In this document: positions 45,754-58,159 of the stretch, one piece after another
How positions within the stretch are numbered: position 1 is the stretch's first letter
How the letters are laid out: every line of letters begins with the position of its first letter
Source of the DNA: Ophiura sarsii
Taxonomy: Eukaryota; Echinodermata; Ophiuroidea; Amphilepidida; Ophiuridae
Length of the DNA stretch: 64,000 nucleotides
Assembly: GCA_035610835.1 (NCBI GenBank)
Contig: CM069459.1
Coordinates: forward strand, 59,179,817 to 59,243,816
Reading direction: 5' to 3'
Program-made: the position numbers and the translations under genes
The notes under the pieces: model-generated
What the model was told of the DNA's origin: nothing
Databases searched by the model: none
What the model saw: the letters and a program-made list of their open reading frames with translations, nothing else

Positions 45754-47222
45754 GGTGTGCGTCCTATGAATCATTTGAACATCTCTCTTTTGACGCGATT
45801 AGGCAAGATTCACTCCTTTTATGATGTTGCTGTTTGATGATCACTGCAGCTCCCTCGTAGGGAGTATATCACCTTCCCAACATTTAATCATCCCAAAATC
45901 CATTTAACCCCCTGAGGTCTACCTGTCTATCTTACAGTGGTTCTGATTGGTTTATTACAAGATGTACTCATATGAATAGCCAATTCAAATGCAGCTTGTA
46001 AAATATTTCAATTCAATCTTTATCAGGGATACAATTATTCTAACGCTGTCTCTGATTGGCGCAATAAATGATGTATCTATATTTCTGACCAATCGGCTGG
46101 TAGTTCTCAGGGGTTGCAATCGTCGCCTTAGCACACATCATCAGCAACGTTGAGATATACATACTTTAACCTAAAATGTAAATTGCGCTGAAAGACGCAA
46201 CTGAGAAATATGATCCTCAAAGCAGGCAAATGACATGGTCAAAATGATCTTAGCTCGGTCCCGTGGGAGGACCAAATGGAGACCAAATCGTAGTAATCAT
46301 TGCGATACTCTGTTCCTTAGAGTAGCAACAATAGTAGCACATAGCACTTTCAACTCATATACTTGTGGATCGATTGTAAAGATCTGTAACTAAGGCCGCA
46401 TCGGAGGCGATATATATTATGGAACGATGGATAATAAAGCAGGACGGCTTGAAGATAGTCGCAAAATGTTACATCGGTGAATTTGATATTCTAGTTGAAT
46501 CATGACTAAATAGAGGAAATGGAAGGGAGTGTTCTAGTAACCGACTTTATCTAAGCTTAGAAGACGTTGGCTTAACATATGACAATTGCTGTTCAGGGGG
46601 AGAACTCTTTGAACAGTTGAAGGCTCTTGTCCCTCTACGAATATTACAGAGCACAAAATAGAAGCAATCACTCTGAGTTTACGTGTGATGGGTCAATAAG
46701 CAATTCTCTATTATGCATCTTAAGTTCACCGAGGGGCGTCCTTGTACAGATCGTGATTAATCAAGTTCATCATTCAGTTATAAACTGAAATATTTCAATC
46801 TGACCCCCTAATAGACAATGATATAAGTCAATCAAAAACGAAATTCGTTTCATTTTAAGATCGCATAGGCATATTACAAAAATGTTACAATGACAAAACC
46901 TCCCGTGGTGCTTGTTCCTGTACTAACATAGATGGCATTTATGTCATCGCTTGTACTTGACTTGTTTTCCAAACAATCAGATACAATATTTGAAGTGGGT
47001 TTATAAGCAAAATTAATTTTCTTCCCAAACAATTGAATAAATAGATAGACAGCTCGATTACACAATTATAACGATGAACTTCTAGTAGCTCCACGTACCC
47101 TGAGGTATAAGGAACGGATTATCCACGACAACGATACGGTAGTTATTACGTTACCAACCATCGGAATACTTAGTCATGCCAAAGTTCAATTTACTTTATA
47201 CTAGCAAGCCGAGCTAGATGTT
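45754..47222. other. Segment A sequence between elements
   Basis: Partly matched to segment B (see 42960-48260). No gene recognised. Confidence 0.45.
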
Positions 47223-47469
47223 TTAACACTTTCCACGCGGCTATTAGTTTTACCATACACAAAACCGATTTTTCAAAAACCTTTCTCAACTTTCAAAGTC
47301 TATCTCAAGAATTACCGAACCAATACTAGGCATGTCTGTACTTATTTCAATGCGTTTCTCATAGTGATTCCAAATATGGTAATTCAATTCAATAATATTG
47401 ACTTTTTTGAAACATTTTGTGACATTTTGAAATGTCGTCTGCAGCTGCCTGCCGCGTGGAAAGTGTTAA
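47223..47469 (+). mobile_element. piggyBac-like MITE, copy 6, with empty site in segment B
   Basis: TTAACACTTTCCACGCGGCT to GCCGCGTGGAAAGTGTTAA, 247 bp. The flanks GAGCTAGATGTT | TTAA and TTAA | AGCAGCACTA match B at 59966-59990, where GAGTTGTATGTTTTAAAGCA reads through with a single TTAA. This shows precise insertion with TTAA duplication. Confidence 0.95.
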
Positions 47470-47506
47470 AGCAGCACTATTCTGATGAAGAGTTGCAAAA
47501 GGAATG

Positions 47507-48219
47507 TACAGGGTGTATCAGAAAGAACTATACCGTGTTTCTAAAATACATAAAAAATACAAAATGATTATTGTTTTAAATTTAAACACCTGCAATATAA
47601 AGTTGAACATGTTTCCTATATTATATGTTAATTTCATTGAGATATCTCTTTTTGTTCTCGTGTGGCAAGACATAATCAAAAATCGATGAAAAACGTGTTT
47701 TCAATTTCAATCAATCATCTCTACCACTACCCCAACATTTCAAACAATGTAGCCCACACCACATATTAAGCAATATTCAAAACTCCCGCAAAAGAAAGGA
47801 AAGTTAAAACCACTCAAGCAGAACAAATCCTGGTTTATTTGCGTATTAAAAATCAAAATTTATCTCCAAATTCGCCCACAAATGTATGCAAATAATAAAT
47901 AGTTATACTAGTGATGTGAAAAGTTGAGATATGGCGACCAAAAATAAACCCTGTCCTATGGACGGATGGATATATCAGGTAGGGTTAGTAATTTCATAGA
48001 TTTTTTAAATTGATCATTTCGACCAAAATTGAAATCTACCATCTTTACCAGAAAGTCTGTATTTTCCATCAGAAACGTCCGATTTTCAAAATTTTAAATT
48101 CCTATGAAAGCTGGGCGTTTGCGCGAGATATATGTGAAAACGGTTTGAACAATATCAATCGAATTCATACAGTAATAAATCATATTGCCTCGGTACAGTT
48201 CTTTCTGATACACCCTGTA
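47507..48219. mobile_element. mariner-type element, 713 bp
   Basis: TACAGGGTGTATCAGAAAGA then ACTATACCG is inverted at 48191-48219. TA is at both ends. It sits 37 bp after the piggyBac-like copy. Its frames (up to 89 codons on plus) are not recognisably transposase. Confidence 0.87.
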
Positions 48220-49950
48220 TATACGAATTCCAATATTGCCTTTTACAGGTATTATACGCCTCTTTACCATGTTTACTAACGCTGTGGGTAAATATTGAGG
48301 TGTACGAATTGGCGATTTGCACAGCGTCATATTCAGTTATATCGGTATTCCTTCCTGGGAAAGAATTCAAATTGAGGTTATTTGGTAATATCTTTCCGTA
48401 ACATTTTACTTCCGATCCTTGCTTTAATGGATTTTCTTTCAAGTTCATATTGTTAATAAATAACCTTGCTACGGAAGGTCAATGATCACGCTTTACGCAT
48501 GTTTGCTCGTTTCATTTTTTGTTTTGTTATTTCGATTACTGATGCAATATTTTCTCTGCAACCGAAATAGAGTTTATAAACTAATTATGATTATATTTGG
48601 AGAAGTTGAGTTCTTTAAACTAATTATGATTATGTTTGGAGAAAGGTTATCCAATTACATCATTATAAATGCGTAAACTATAATAGGTGTATGTTTCACA
48701 TGTAACGATAACATAAGTACCACAACATGCAGGGGTTTTCAAACTATTTTGAGCAAGAAAACCAAGCAAAAACCATTATAACACGTTTTAACTTGTCTAT
48801 GTTTTTTCTTTTCTTCACTTTACACTGAAAATTCCCACGTTTTGACCATTTTCTTTGAGCTGGTAATCAAATGAATAATAAGCATACTCCCATGACTTTC
48901 ATGACATTCCAAAAGCATAGCGTGGGTGTCCGATGATTTTCAATCAGACGAAGATATTGAAACATCTCTTGGATCTCTGATAATAATACCACGGTAAACG
49001 CTTGAATGTAACCTTTAAAGCTGATAAAAATTACCAACCCACCTTTTCATTAACTGTGGCTGGTCACCTTATACCATAGGATTTGTTTTTCGGTTAAAAT
49101 AAGTGCAATTTATGGTAGTATATAACTTGTAGTAGCTTTCAACGGTATATTTTTATGCTAGAAATGCCTTAGTGATTCCTTTTCGACATTTGAATTTATG
49201 GTATTGTCATTAATAAAACGTCGAGGGAGGACAAACGATTTCAATATTACCAGTGTCTATTCTAATACACTTAAACCCAGTGATTGCGGCACAAATATAT
49301 GACATTTACATGCATGCGATTCTTCGATATTAACCCTCGTCTTCCCAGCCTATCTTTATAACAAAACGTACCCATATTTTTAATAACACACTCTATGCTT
49401 GATAACGAATAGAGTACCCCCATATCCATATGGTGTTATTATGACTGGATAGCAAAATTCCAAAATTGTTTCTGGGCAAAAGCCATCCAAATACCCGATT
49501 TTAGTCCCCATTTCGTAGACTAACTTTTAATTAAAACAGTATTTTAAAACACATGAATGTCACGTTTAAAGCTGATTAAATAAATAGAGCATCTCTCGGA
49601 CTCTCTGATAATTATACCAGGATATTAATGCTTGAATGTGACGTTTAAAGCTGATAGAAAATAGAACAAATAACAAATCACCAACCCACCACTTCCCTTT
49701 TGTCCTACTAGTACTCGAATAAGCGCAATCATTGGTAGTACAGCATGCTCCTCAGTCATTTGACGATTAATTTGAGATTTTTAGCGCGACAGCAAAACAA
49801 ATCTTAGGGGTGTCGAGGGTCAAATATTCGTGTATAAGTAGGATTAGGTAGTATTCATAATTCCGCGTCTTTGCTTTGGCACCAATGTGACATGGTAGCA
49901 TAACTTTAATGTTCATTAGAGTGTTCTTTAACTTGTTGTTTTCTAACAAA
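48220..49950. repeat. Unexplained sequence with two local duplications
   Basis: TAAACTAATTATGATTAT then TTTGGAGAA is tandem at 48578 and 48617. A longer pair with about 605-bp spacing, 48955-49130 and 49565-49740, shares ATCTCT(T/C)GGA(T/C)TCTCTGATAAT and CTTTAAAGCTGATA / GTTTAAAGCTGATA and CACCAACCCACC-like sequence. No gene recognised. Confidence 0.6.
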
Positions 49951-50275
49951 GAGCATGTGTGGTCTAGTGGATAGCATGCAGGTCTCACAATACAAATGTT
50001 GTGAGTACTAGTCCCACTACCGCCAACATGTTTGTATCCTTGGGCAAGGTACTTAGTCTCAATTGCCTCGTGGTTCGGAAGTCACGTAATAATGGTGGTC
50101 CCGTGCATCGGAAGAGCTATCCCCGAGCACGTTAAAAAGGTCAGACTCCTTCGTAAAGAGTAAGGGATCATCCCAGTCTGTATTTGTAAACACACACATC
50201 GGGCATTTAAGTCACTATTGGATTTGTCCTGGCTCTTCAGCCTAATTGTTATAAATATACATAAATAACTGCCTC
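49951..50275 (+). mobile_element. tRNA-derived SINE
   Basis: The head GTGTGGTCTAGTGGATAGCA (A-box-like) and GTGAGTACTAGTCCCAC (B-box-like) form a tRNA-like first 70 bp. Next is TATCCTTGGGCAAGGTACTT, a box I recall from deuterostome SINEs (recall, unchecked). The body 50069-50180 (CGTGGTTCGGAAGTCACGTA, GAGCACGTTAAAAAGGTC) is shared with 18867-19258. The end is uncertain; no (GATGAT)n tail is seen. Confidence 0.78.
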
Positions 50276-52164
50276 TACTATCAGCAGCATGTCCTTAATC
50301 TTACATTACTTCAGCACCATATATCCGGAACACAGACAAGTTGTATCAATCTATAACTCGAAAATGCGGCCCACCACGTACCTCATAAAACAACGTTCTT
50401 ATTATTAACTTGGTCAAAATGGTGTTCAATGCATCCTTGCCATTCAGCTTCAACAATATACAAATTGAAAGTAAAAAAAGCATACATTACTTGTACAACG
50501 TCTTGTCACCTTGCACTCACTCACCCCTGTTTCCATACTGCACAATACTCATAACCTAGGAGTCAATACATCGCACACTTGAAAGAAGGGTTCAGTGTCA
50601 AGTTGCCATCATCATTGTGTGAACTGTTCAATGCTTCATTCAAAGTTTATGCATATTTTACTTAGGTTGAATGGTGGGTACTTTTACCTTCATAAAGTAA
50701 AGGTATCGGGTTGTTTGCCAACCACTCTATGTACATATGTTCACCTTTAGGGGAAAACAGTACCGACAATGTGCACAAAGTATGTCATCGAATTGATCAA
50801 TATCATGTAAGTTCGTTGCATCCGATTGCAGTGAAATGCATGAGTGTGGCTGCTCTTCGATCCAGCAGCATGACGTTGTTCTCGTTTTGTTTTTCTCTCT
50901 CGCCAATTTGGAATGTATATTTGACATTTTTGTATGATTTTATAGTCATTTAGAGACTTCGGATAATTGATTAGAATTGCTTAGACATAGGCTAGGCCTG
51001 GGCAGTCTACAAACATCGACGGCGCCTATCTCGACAATTTTGCCCTGACCTTATCTATTTTTGTTGTTTGCAGGAAAGCCAAGACCATGATATTCATACA
51101 AAATGCAAAGCTGAAGCAACCAGTTGCTTTATAAGCGAGAAAGTGGCGTATAATTATTGTCCATTTTATACAGCAAGTATAGGGGATTTATTTAGTGGTG
51201 TTGATCCTTATATTGTATGACACACCCCTACCTTAATGCGCATGTAAATAAATGATTTACTAGGTATTTCTACATGAAGTGTCAACGATAGGTCACCTAA
51301 ATATGTCAAGGTTTATAATAGTCCTTTATGCAAAAGAACTCTTCATATATTCATTGTGATTTCCAGCTGTTCTTTGTTTATCGCATATTTGCATCTGTCC
51401 AATGCGCACCTTGTTCTCGGGGTTTTTATGCACCTCTGGTTGCAGTGCTAACATATTGATCTAATGTATGTTATAAGCCTTTTAGGCGACGGACAAGACC
51501 CTGTTGGATGGGCTCGTCCGAACCATTTCGTTTAGAAATTTGTGAAAAGAATGTTCACGTGAAAATGATTACCGACCTTTTTTTTTTTCTTATCGAAAAA
51601 CGGAAACATTTAACAGATTTATTTGATCATTACGGTCATTATTAAGGGAAAATAAGGAGAAAAAAAACCCAAAAGAGGTCCGTTTGCTGTAAAACATGTC
51701 TTTGTTATCATTCTTTTCTGCGTATGGTCATCTGTCTAGTTCACTCTATATCAAATGTAGCTTATTGTGATTATATGTCCAGCACGTCCACGAGTAGGCA
51801 CTCGAACGATAGCATAGACAACCACTGTCCCCTAATCTCATCACATTACTAAATTTGATCAGCAGTCACGGTTCTAAATGTCGTGATCCCTAAGTGTATA
51901 TAGCAGGGACTAGTCCCGGGGGCTAAGTGAAGGTTGCGTCCCGAGTATTGCTCGGAGTGTAATTCTCTTACACTGCTTACTGAATTCTGATACTCTGAGA
52001 AAATGGGTCTTTGTTTTTAAATGTTTATATTTCGTGAGACAATAACACATTAATAACGATGAAAATAAACAACTACATGTAGAACAAAGACGTATAGTTA
52101 TCTGAATACTTGGACCAATCCAAAGACGAGGCCAGTATTCAACATTAGAGACGCGTGGTCTACC
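50276..52164. other. No feature recognised
   Basis: AT-rich. No gene, tandem repeat or inverted repeat I can support. Confidence 0.4.
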
Positions 52165-52229
52165 CGCTAGTCATAAGGGTCGCTAGTCATAACGTGTATT
52201 TTCCTATACCATGAGTGCGCTAGTCATAA
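52165..52229 (-). repeat. Inverted units of the 16-bp satellite
   Basis: CGCTAGTCATAAGGGTCGCT then AGTCATAACG (52165-52193) and GCGCTAGTCATAAA (52218 onward) are reverse-complement units of the array that follows. Confidence 0.88.
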
Positions 52230-52236
52230 AAGTATC

Positions 52237-52308
52237 TTAGGGTTAGGGTTAGGTTTAGGGTATGGTTAGGGTAGGTTTAGGATTAGGTATAGGGTTAGGG
52301 TTAGGGTT
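52237..52308 (+). repeat. Interstitial telomeric repeat
   Basis: TTAGGG and near variants (TTTAGGG, TATGGTTAGGG) run for about 70 bp between the inverted units and the direct array. Confidence 0.9.
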
Positions 52309-52990
52309 ATGACTAGCGACCCTTATGACTAGCGACCCTTATGACTAGCGACCCTTATGACTAGCGACCCTTATGACTAGCGACCCTTATGACTAGCGAC
52401 CCTTATGACTAGCGACCCTTATGACTAGCGACCCTTATGACTAGCGACCCTTATGACTAGCGACCCTTATGACTAGCGACCCTTATGACTAGCGACCCTT
52501 ATGACTAGCGACCCTTATGACTAGCGACCCTTATGACTAGCGACCCTTATGACTAGCGACCCTTATGACTAGCGACCCTTATGACTAGCGACCCTTATGA
52601 CTAGCGACCCTTATGACTAGCGACCCTTATGACTAGCGACCCTTATGACTAGCGACCCTTATGACTAGCGACCCTTATGACTAGCGACCCTTATGACTAG
52701 CGACCCTTATGACTAGCGACCCTTATGACTAGCGACCCTTATGACTAGCGACCCTTATGACTAGCGACCCTTATGACTAGCGACCCTTATGACTAGCGAC
52801 CCTTATGACTAGCGACCCTTATGACTAGCGACCCTTATGACTAGCGACCCTTATGACTAGCGACCCTTATGACTAGCGACCCTTATGACTAGCGACCCTT
52901 ATGACTAGCGACCCTTATGACTAGCGACCCTTATGACTAGCGACCCTTATGACTAGCGACCCTTATGACTAGCGACCCTTATGACTAGTG
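52307..52990 (+). repeat. 16-bp satellite, 43 units
   Basis: The unit is TTATGACTAGCGACCC. From 52307 to 52979 there are 42 exact 16-bp periods with essentially no variation until the last unit (CTAGTGAG). The homogeneity contrasts with the older, diverged 38-bp array. Confidence 0.97.
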
Positions 52991-53153
52991 AGTTTGACCC
53001 AGAGACGCAAAGTTGGATGATTGCAACCCCTCCCTATATTTTTGCACCAACGCTAACAAAATAACGTAGCTAGCCTCTCGGCTCCAGGTAATCTGTTTGA
53101 AAGCATAAACTTATTGCACCCATTTAATAGCAGCGTAAACAAACATATATTAA

Positions 53154-53363
53154 GGGAGTGTGTGGGGGGTGAGCCATGGACATATTTTTTGTTGATCGCC
53201 CCCAAAATAGGGTGTTTTTTCTTAATCCCCCCTTTTAAGAACTTTTTTTTGTAGCCCCAAAAATAGGGTGTTTTTTCAAATATCCCCTTTTAAGGACCTT
53301 TTTTATCATCCTCCTTATTTTTTCCAAGTCCCCCCTCCCAACAAAGAATACATGAACACTCCC
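53154..53363. mobile_element. Harbinger-like MITE with TAA duplication
   Basis: GGGAGTGTGTGGGGGG at the left and CATGAACACTCCC at the right, TAA at 53151-53153 and 53364-53366. The interior repeats CCCCAAAAATAGGGTGTTTT-like blocks (53200 and 53256). Related to 26600-27168. Confidence 0.75.
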
Positions 53364-55241
53364 TAATGATTGATTTTTAATTCAAAATACACGGAAGAGC
53401 AAGAACATTTGTAAACACACAATGACGTAAGTAAAACTGTCTAATTATTCTGCAAATACAGGCGCTTTATCTGAACAATTCACCATGGGACCTTACGCTT
53501 AATTTAAATTGATTTAAATCCGATTCACTACCATTTAGCAACAATTAGAAGAGGTCGGATTATTTTCTCGCCACTTATCACTGTGTCGCGCACTAATTTA
53601 AGTGGACTTTATTTGGTCCGGTTTTTTTCCCGTGGTATATTATAATGACTGTGTCTAGAGACTGATGGTAACAAAATATGAACAGGTTGACCCACATTTC
53701 GACTAAGATGCAGAAACTACCATTAATGGCAACAGTTTAACCGTGACGTGTCATGGCAACTACCTTGCTGAAATTAATTTTTAAAAAAGTAAATGCAACA
53801 TTACAATGTTCATTGACATGTTTATGGGTATATCAGGAAATGGCACACTAACAACAGTATGTTGTTTATGATTCTATAGCAGTATATCCTTGGATATTTA
53901 TGAATGCTGCAAAAACGTAATTGAATTATAATGCAGTCTACACATTGCAGTGAGTAGTATAGCAAGTACACCTGGCAGGCTAAACAGGGGGTATACCTGA
54001 GGAGGAGATGAAGCAGAAGATCCAGCATGACTTTTTCTGTTCATTGAATACATTAAAATCGACGCCCGGTATAATAACGCTGATGGCCATTCATAGGGGA
54101 GAGCCCTGTCTTTCTATTCAAATAACATACGCACACGATACTCTCTATACTCTCTATTATATGATAACTACTAGCTGTAATACATATTTAATTTTAAAAA
54201 CAGCCGCAAAAAGCATAGATTTTAACACCCGAGAAACATCTCCACCATTGTTAGACGCGCAACATTAAACAGTATGATTTGCTCATTACGAACCATATAC
54301 ATGTACATAACATTGATAATTGCAACAGCAACACTTTGCTAGGCAATAAGTTAATATCCGAAACCGTATTACGTTACATGCTTTGAATATTGAAGTTTAA
54401 ACAGATTCGTCAAGAGTCATAGCTACCCTCATTTACCGAGAACGAGGTTACACAAGACAGATGAGTCATATCACATTAATAATGTTTTCGTTTGGGGATA
54501 GCAACACCTCCAACATTGTTGCCTTCGTGTATGGTCGCCGCAGATTTATTTTAATCAAACAACAACAATTTCCACCGTTATAAAATCGGCGAATCCAGCC
54601 AGTTATTTACCAACTCACTGCTTCGCATAAACGCGTTGTTTAGCTGCGTTACCCGCACAACGCATACGCCGGCATCTTTGTGTAGGACACGCTTCAACAT
54701 CTTAATGCGATGACCATACGCACTTTTGAAATAAGCTCCGCCCCAAACTATCAGTCTTATCTAATTACTATTTTTGGCGAGTCGCGAGTGTATAGATGCC
54801 TGCCTGCCCATCTGTCCGTGCAATCGCTAAGCACAGGGATCTTTGCCACTTAACCCGGGTAGCTACTAAGTTGAACTAACATTTTGGCTTAATGAATGAC
54901 TGATGACCACGTCTTCACCAAAATATTTTCATTATGGACACAGCTACATTTCTGTATATGTGGCTTTTTGTTATCCTAAAATTGCATAGTAATAGCCATT
55001 TATACAGGACTATACGACCGACAAATAGCATAGTTTACGAACTTTTATCACTGTTGCTGCGCTCTCGCGTACAAAACAATGGAACCGTTTATATCGTCCA
55101 GCAAATTAATATAGAACACGTCGAGATAGCGCCCAAATCATTCGAAACTTTAATTGCGAAATATGATCCCCGCAGGGGTATAAACGCCAAGGCATAAATA
55201 ATCTTTGCTTAGTCCCATGGGAGAACCAAATGGTATTACTA

Positions 55242-56042
55242 TACACACTAAAAACTACTTCTTCATTTTTGAATAGAATCTATTCAGATTTGAATAGGAA
55301 ACAATAGGAAACCTCTTCCGATGGGCACTTACAAGGTTCTCATCTAAATAAAGAGGAAAATCTATTCAAATAAATGATATGTACCCTATTCAAAGTAAAA
55401 TATTTTTTCTATTCAAAAATGAATAGAATTCTATTCAAAATTGATAGAAAATGTGTTGATTTCTTCCTAAATACATACTTTGTGAAGCTTTTGTAGCCCA
55501 TTTATATCTCTTGGCAACCAGGGCATTGTGGTGGTGTGTGTGTGGGGGGAGGGCAGTTGTAGGGGCATTGACTCATAATGTATATGTATGTATTTAGTGA
55601 ACAATAACTCCACTTTCTTTAAACAAGTGAGAAGATATGCACATATATCAATATACATTCCATGGTGTTAAATTAATGCATCGACTTAATTTAAATAAAA
55701 TAATAGGTTTAAATGAATAAAAGGTACAAATTAGCTCATTAGCATAATTGAAATTCTATACTTCTATGCTAATGAGCTATTTGCACAATTTACTCGGCTC
55801 ATATAAGGCCAAGTAAAATATGCAAATTAGCGATTCCAGCGTCCCTCGGCATTTTAGTATTCAAAATGAAACGATTCTTTTCATTTTGAATAGTTTTCTA
55901 CTCAAAAATATTTGAAAAGGAAATCATTCACATTTTGAATAGATAAATGTTAGTGACTGAAACGATTCGTTATAGTTTTCTATTCAAAAATATTTGAAAA
56001 GGAAATCCATTCACATTTTGAATAGATAACGTTTAGCGTGTA
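55242..56042. mobile_element. 801-bp element, CTATTCAAAA-word type
   Basis: TACACACTAAAAACTACTTC at the left; ATAACGTTTAGCGTGTA at the right. TIRs are short (TACACRCTAAA), with TA ends. The interior is packed with TTTTGAATAG / CTATTCAAAA on both strands and has an 80-bp direct duplication (55866-55945 and 55958-56035). Segment A lacks it: ACCAAATGG and TAATCA(T/C)TGCGA are adjacent at about 46275-46305. Confidence 0.85.
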
Positions 56043-56063
56043 GCCAAAATCGTATATATTAAT

Positions 56064-57000
56064 CACTGCGAGTCTCTGCTCGGTAGATTTACAAAGAATA
56101 GTAGAACTTTCCACTCGTATAATTGGGGATCGATTTCAAAGGTCGATAGGACGTGTATGTATCGGAGGCGATATATTATGGAGCAAATGATAAATAATAT
56201 TTACATCAGGAAAACAATAGATCACAGCATTTTGCTTCAAGAAAGAAAGTCGTTACACAAATTTTGATATACATACGTGTGTATGTGTCTATATAATATA
56301 TATTAAAAACCAACAATAGAAAACGTCTTGCTTGTCAATGATCTGCACAACAACGTAAAATCTTCAAACTGCGTGCCCGAATTACATGTTGGTATTTCTT
56401 GTTTCCTACTCATGCATCATAATTCAAAACGCTGGAAAAAGCACATTAATTAATTAATGTGCCACATGCTTTTAATATTGTATTCGTTGCCTTCGTGTAT
56501 GGTCGCCGCAGGTGGCTTTACACACAAAGCCACAAAATATGGTACAGCATATACATAATTGTAAGAAAAATGTATATAGCAAAACAGCTACGAACTATAT
56601 TTTACTCTCACTGCGAGTCTCTGCTCGGTAGATTTACAAAGAATAGTAGAACTTTCCACTCGTATAATTGGGGATCGATTTCGACGTATATGTATCGGAG
56701 GCGATCTATTATGGAGCAATTGATAAATAATATATACATCAGGAAAACAATAGATCACAGCATTTTGCGTCAAGAAAGAAAGTCGTTACACAAATTGGTC
56801 TATACGGTATTGTGAGAAATCAACAACAGAAAACGTCTTGCTTGTCAATGATCTGCACAGCAACGTAAAGTCTTCAAATTGCGTGCCCGAAACGCGTTGG
56901 TATTTCTTGTTTTCTACTCATGCATCATAATTCAAAACACAGGAAAAGGCACATTAATTAATTAATGTGCCACTTGCTTTTAATATTTTATTCGTGGATA
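56064..57000 (+). repeat. Tandem duplication, period about 540 bp
   Basis: TCACTGCGAGTCTCTGCTCG then GTAGATTTACAAAGAATAG at 56067 and 56609; AAAACGTCTTGCTTGTCAAT at 56320 and 56829; CACATTAATTAATTAATGTG at 56442 and 56950. Identity is high. The right copy is slightly shorter. Confidence 0.92.
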
Positions 57001-57120
57001 TGTTTGGTAGTTCAAGAACGTAATTGATATTGCAGTGGTACATCGTGCACATTGCAGGCTAAACAGGGGTTATATTTGAGGAAAGTGATATGGAAGCAAA
57101 CATAGACATTATATGATGAT

Positions 57121-58100
57121 TATATGAATGTGTGACAACCCTCATCTCCCGTACAAATATTGAATGCACACGGCAATGTGACTCTCTATCTTCCATGATT
57201 CAGTCAGCATTGTTGAATACCCAATATGTGCCATAGTAATATACAGCATCAATATATCGAGGGTTTTAAGCGCAACAAGGGTCGATCTGCAGTAGCTGCC
57301 AGATATTATCATATGGGGTAGCCAATAGCAAGCCCCCTTGATATAAACGATAATTTTCACTTGAAAAGGCCATATCTACAATAGCTGCCACGTGTTATAT
57401 ATAAAGGGTGTTTTTATTTATTAAACGTATGCCCTTGTGAAAACACAATCTAACAAATGGCAGCCATTGCAGATAGGACTTTGTTGCACTATTACCATGC
57501 GGAAAGATAACAATAAAACAGTATGGCCTGATCTGTGTGTACATTCGATGACTGTGATAACATGCTAATGATCGAAGAAGTGGATCGCGTACCTTATCTT
57601 GGATAGACAAGTCAAGTGTTTCATCTATTTTCATAAAGCGAGACAGCGGTTACTGTTTGGGCAAGGTGCTGAACCTATGTGTACGTTGGTGAAGATATTG
57701 GGTTTAAAGGCAGACCCGTTACGCAATGCAGCAGAGTGCCTATCTTCCTTTCGAAAGGTTTCAGCCAGACTCACTCATTCAATAATGTTCCTGTGTAAAC
57801 ATCGCTGCACCTCCTCAAACAGTTGCTTTCTTCTTAGAATTGACGAATCACTTGTTTGCGTATCTAGAAATCACCATAGTCCAAGGTCCAAACTACTATG
57901 AAAAAATAGGTCATATTATGCTCACGGATTTATTTCTGAAATAAACATAATTGCAATATACTATCAAAACTGGTACCCACAATATATGTACACACAATGT
58001 ACTAACTTTACTTCTGAAGGTAACATGGTGATATATATTTTCCTATCGTAAATATTATGTATACATTGTCCTATAAAAGAGAGGGGGCCCGATACGTAAA
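57121..58100. other. No gene recognised
   Basis: A 100-codon plus frame (57599-57901) and a 79-codon minus frame (57634-57395) overlap here. Neither resembles a family I know. Confidence 0.35.
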
Positions 58101-58159
58101 CGGCATTAGCTATTGACCTTTGCAATCGATCCCAATTGTATGAGTGGGAAGTTCTACTA

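Larger units (their letters stand above)
42960..48260 (+). repeat. Segment A of an old segmental duplication (with B, 53461-60050)
   Basis: Collinear matches by eye: 42960-43233 with 53461-53745 (CACTGTGTCGCGCACTAAT, CCCGTGGTATATTAT, GAACAGGTTGACCCACATTT); 44640-45165 with 53895-54400 (GCGCAACA, CCGTAT blocks); 46185-46450 with 55140-55240 plus 56043-56195 (ATCGGAGGCGATATAT); 46734-46800 with 59535-59600; 47195-47485 with 59955-59996. Frames are not conserved between A and B, so the duplicated unit does not look coding. Between matches lie element insertions private to A. Confidence 0.75.

Noticed and set aside
52307..52990. CRISPR or other spacer array
   Set aside because: Uninterrupted 16-bp tandem satellite with no spacers.
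57599..57901. 100-codon plus frame
   Set aside because: No motif, no Kozak or splice support, overlapped by an opposite frame; kept only as unexplained sequence.
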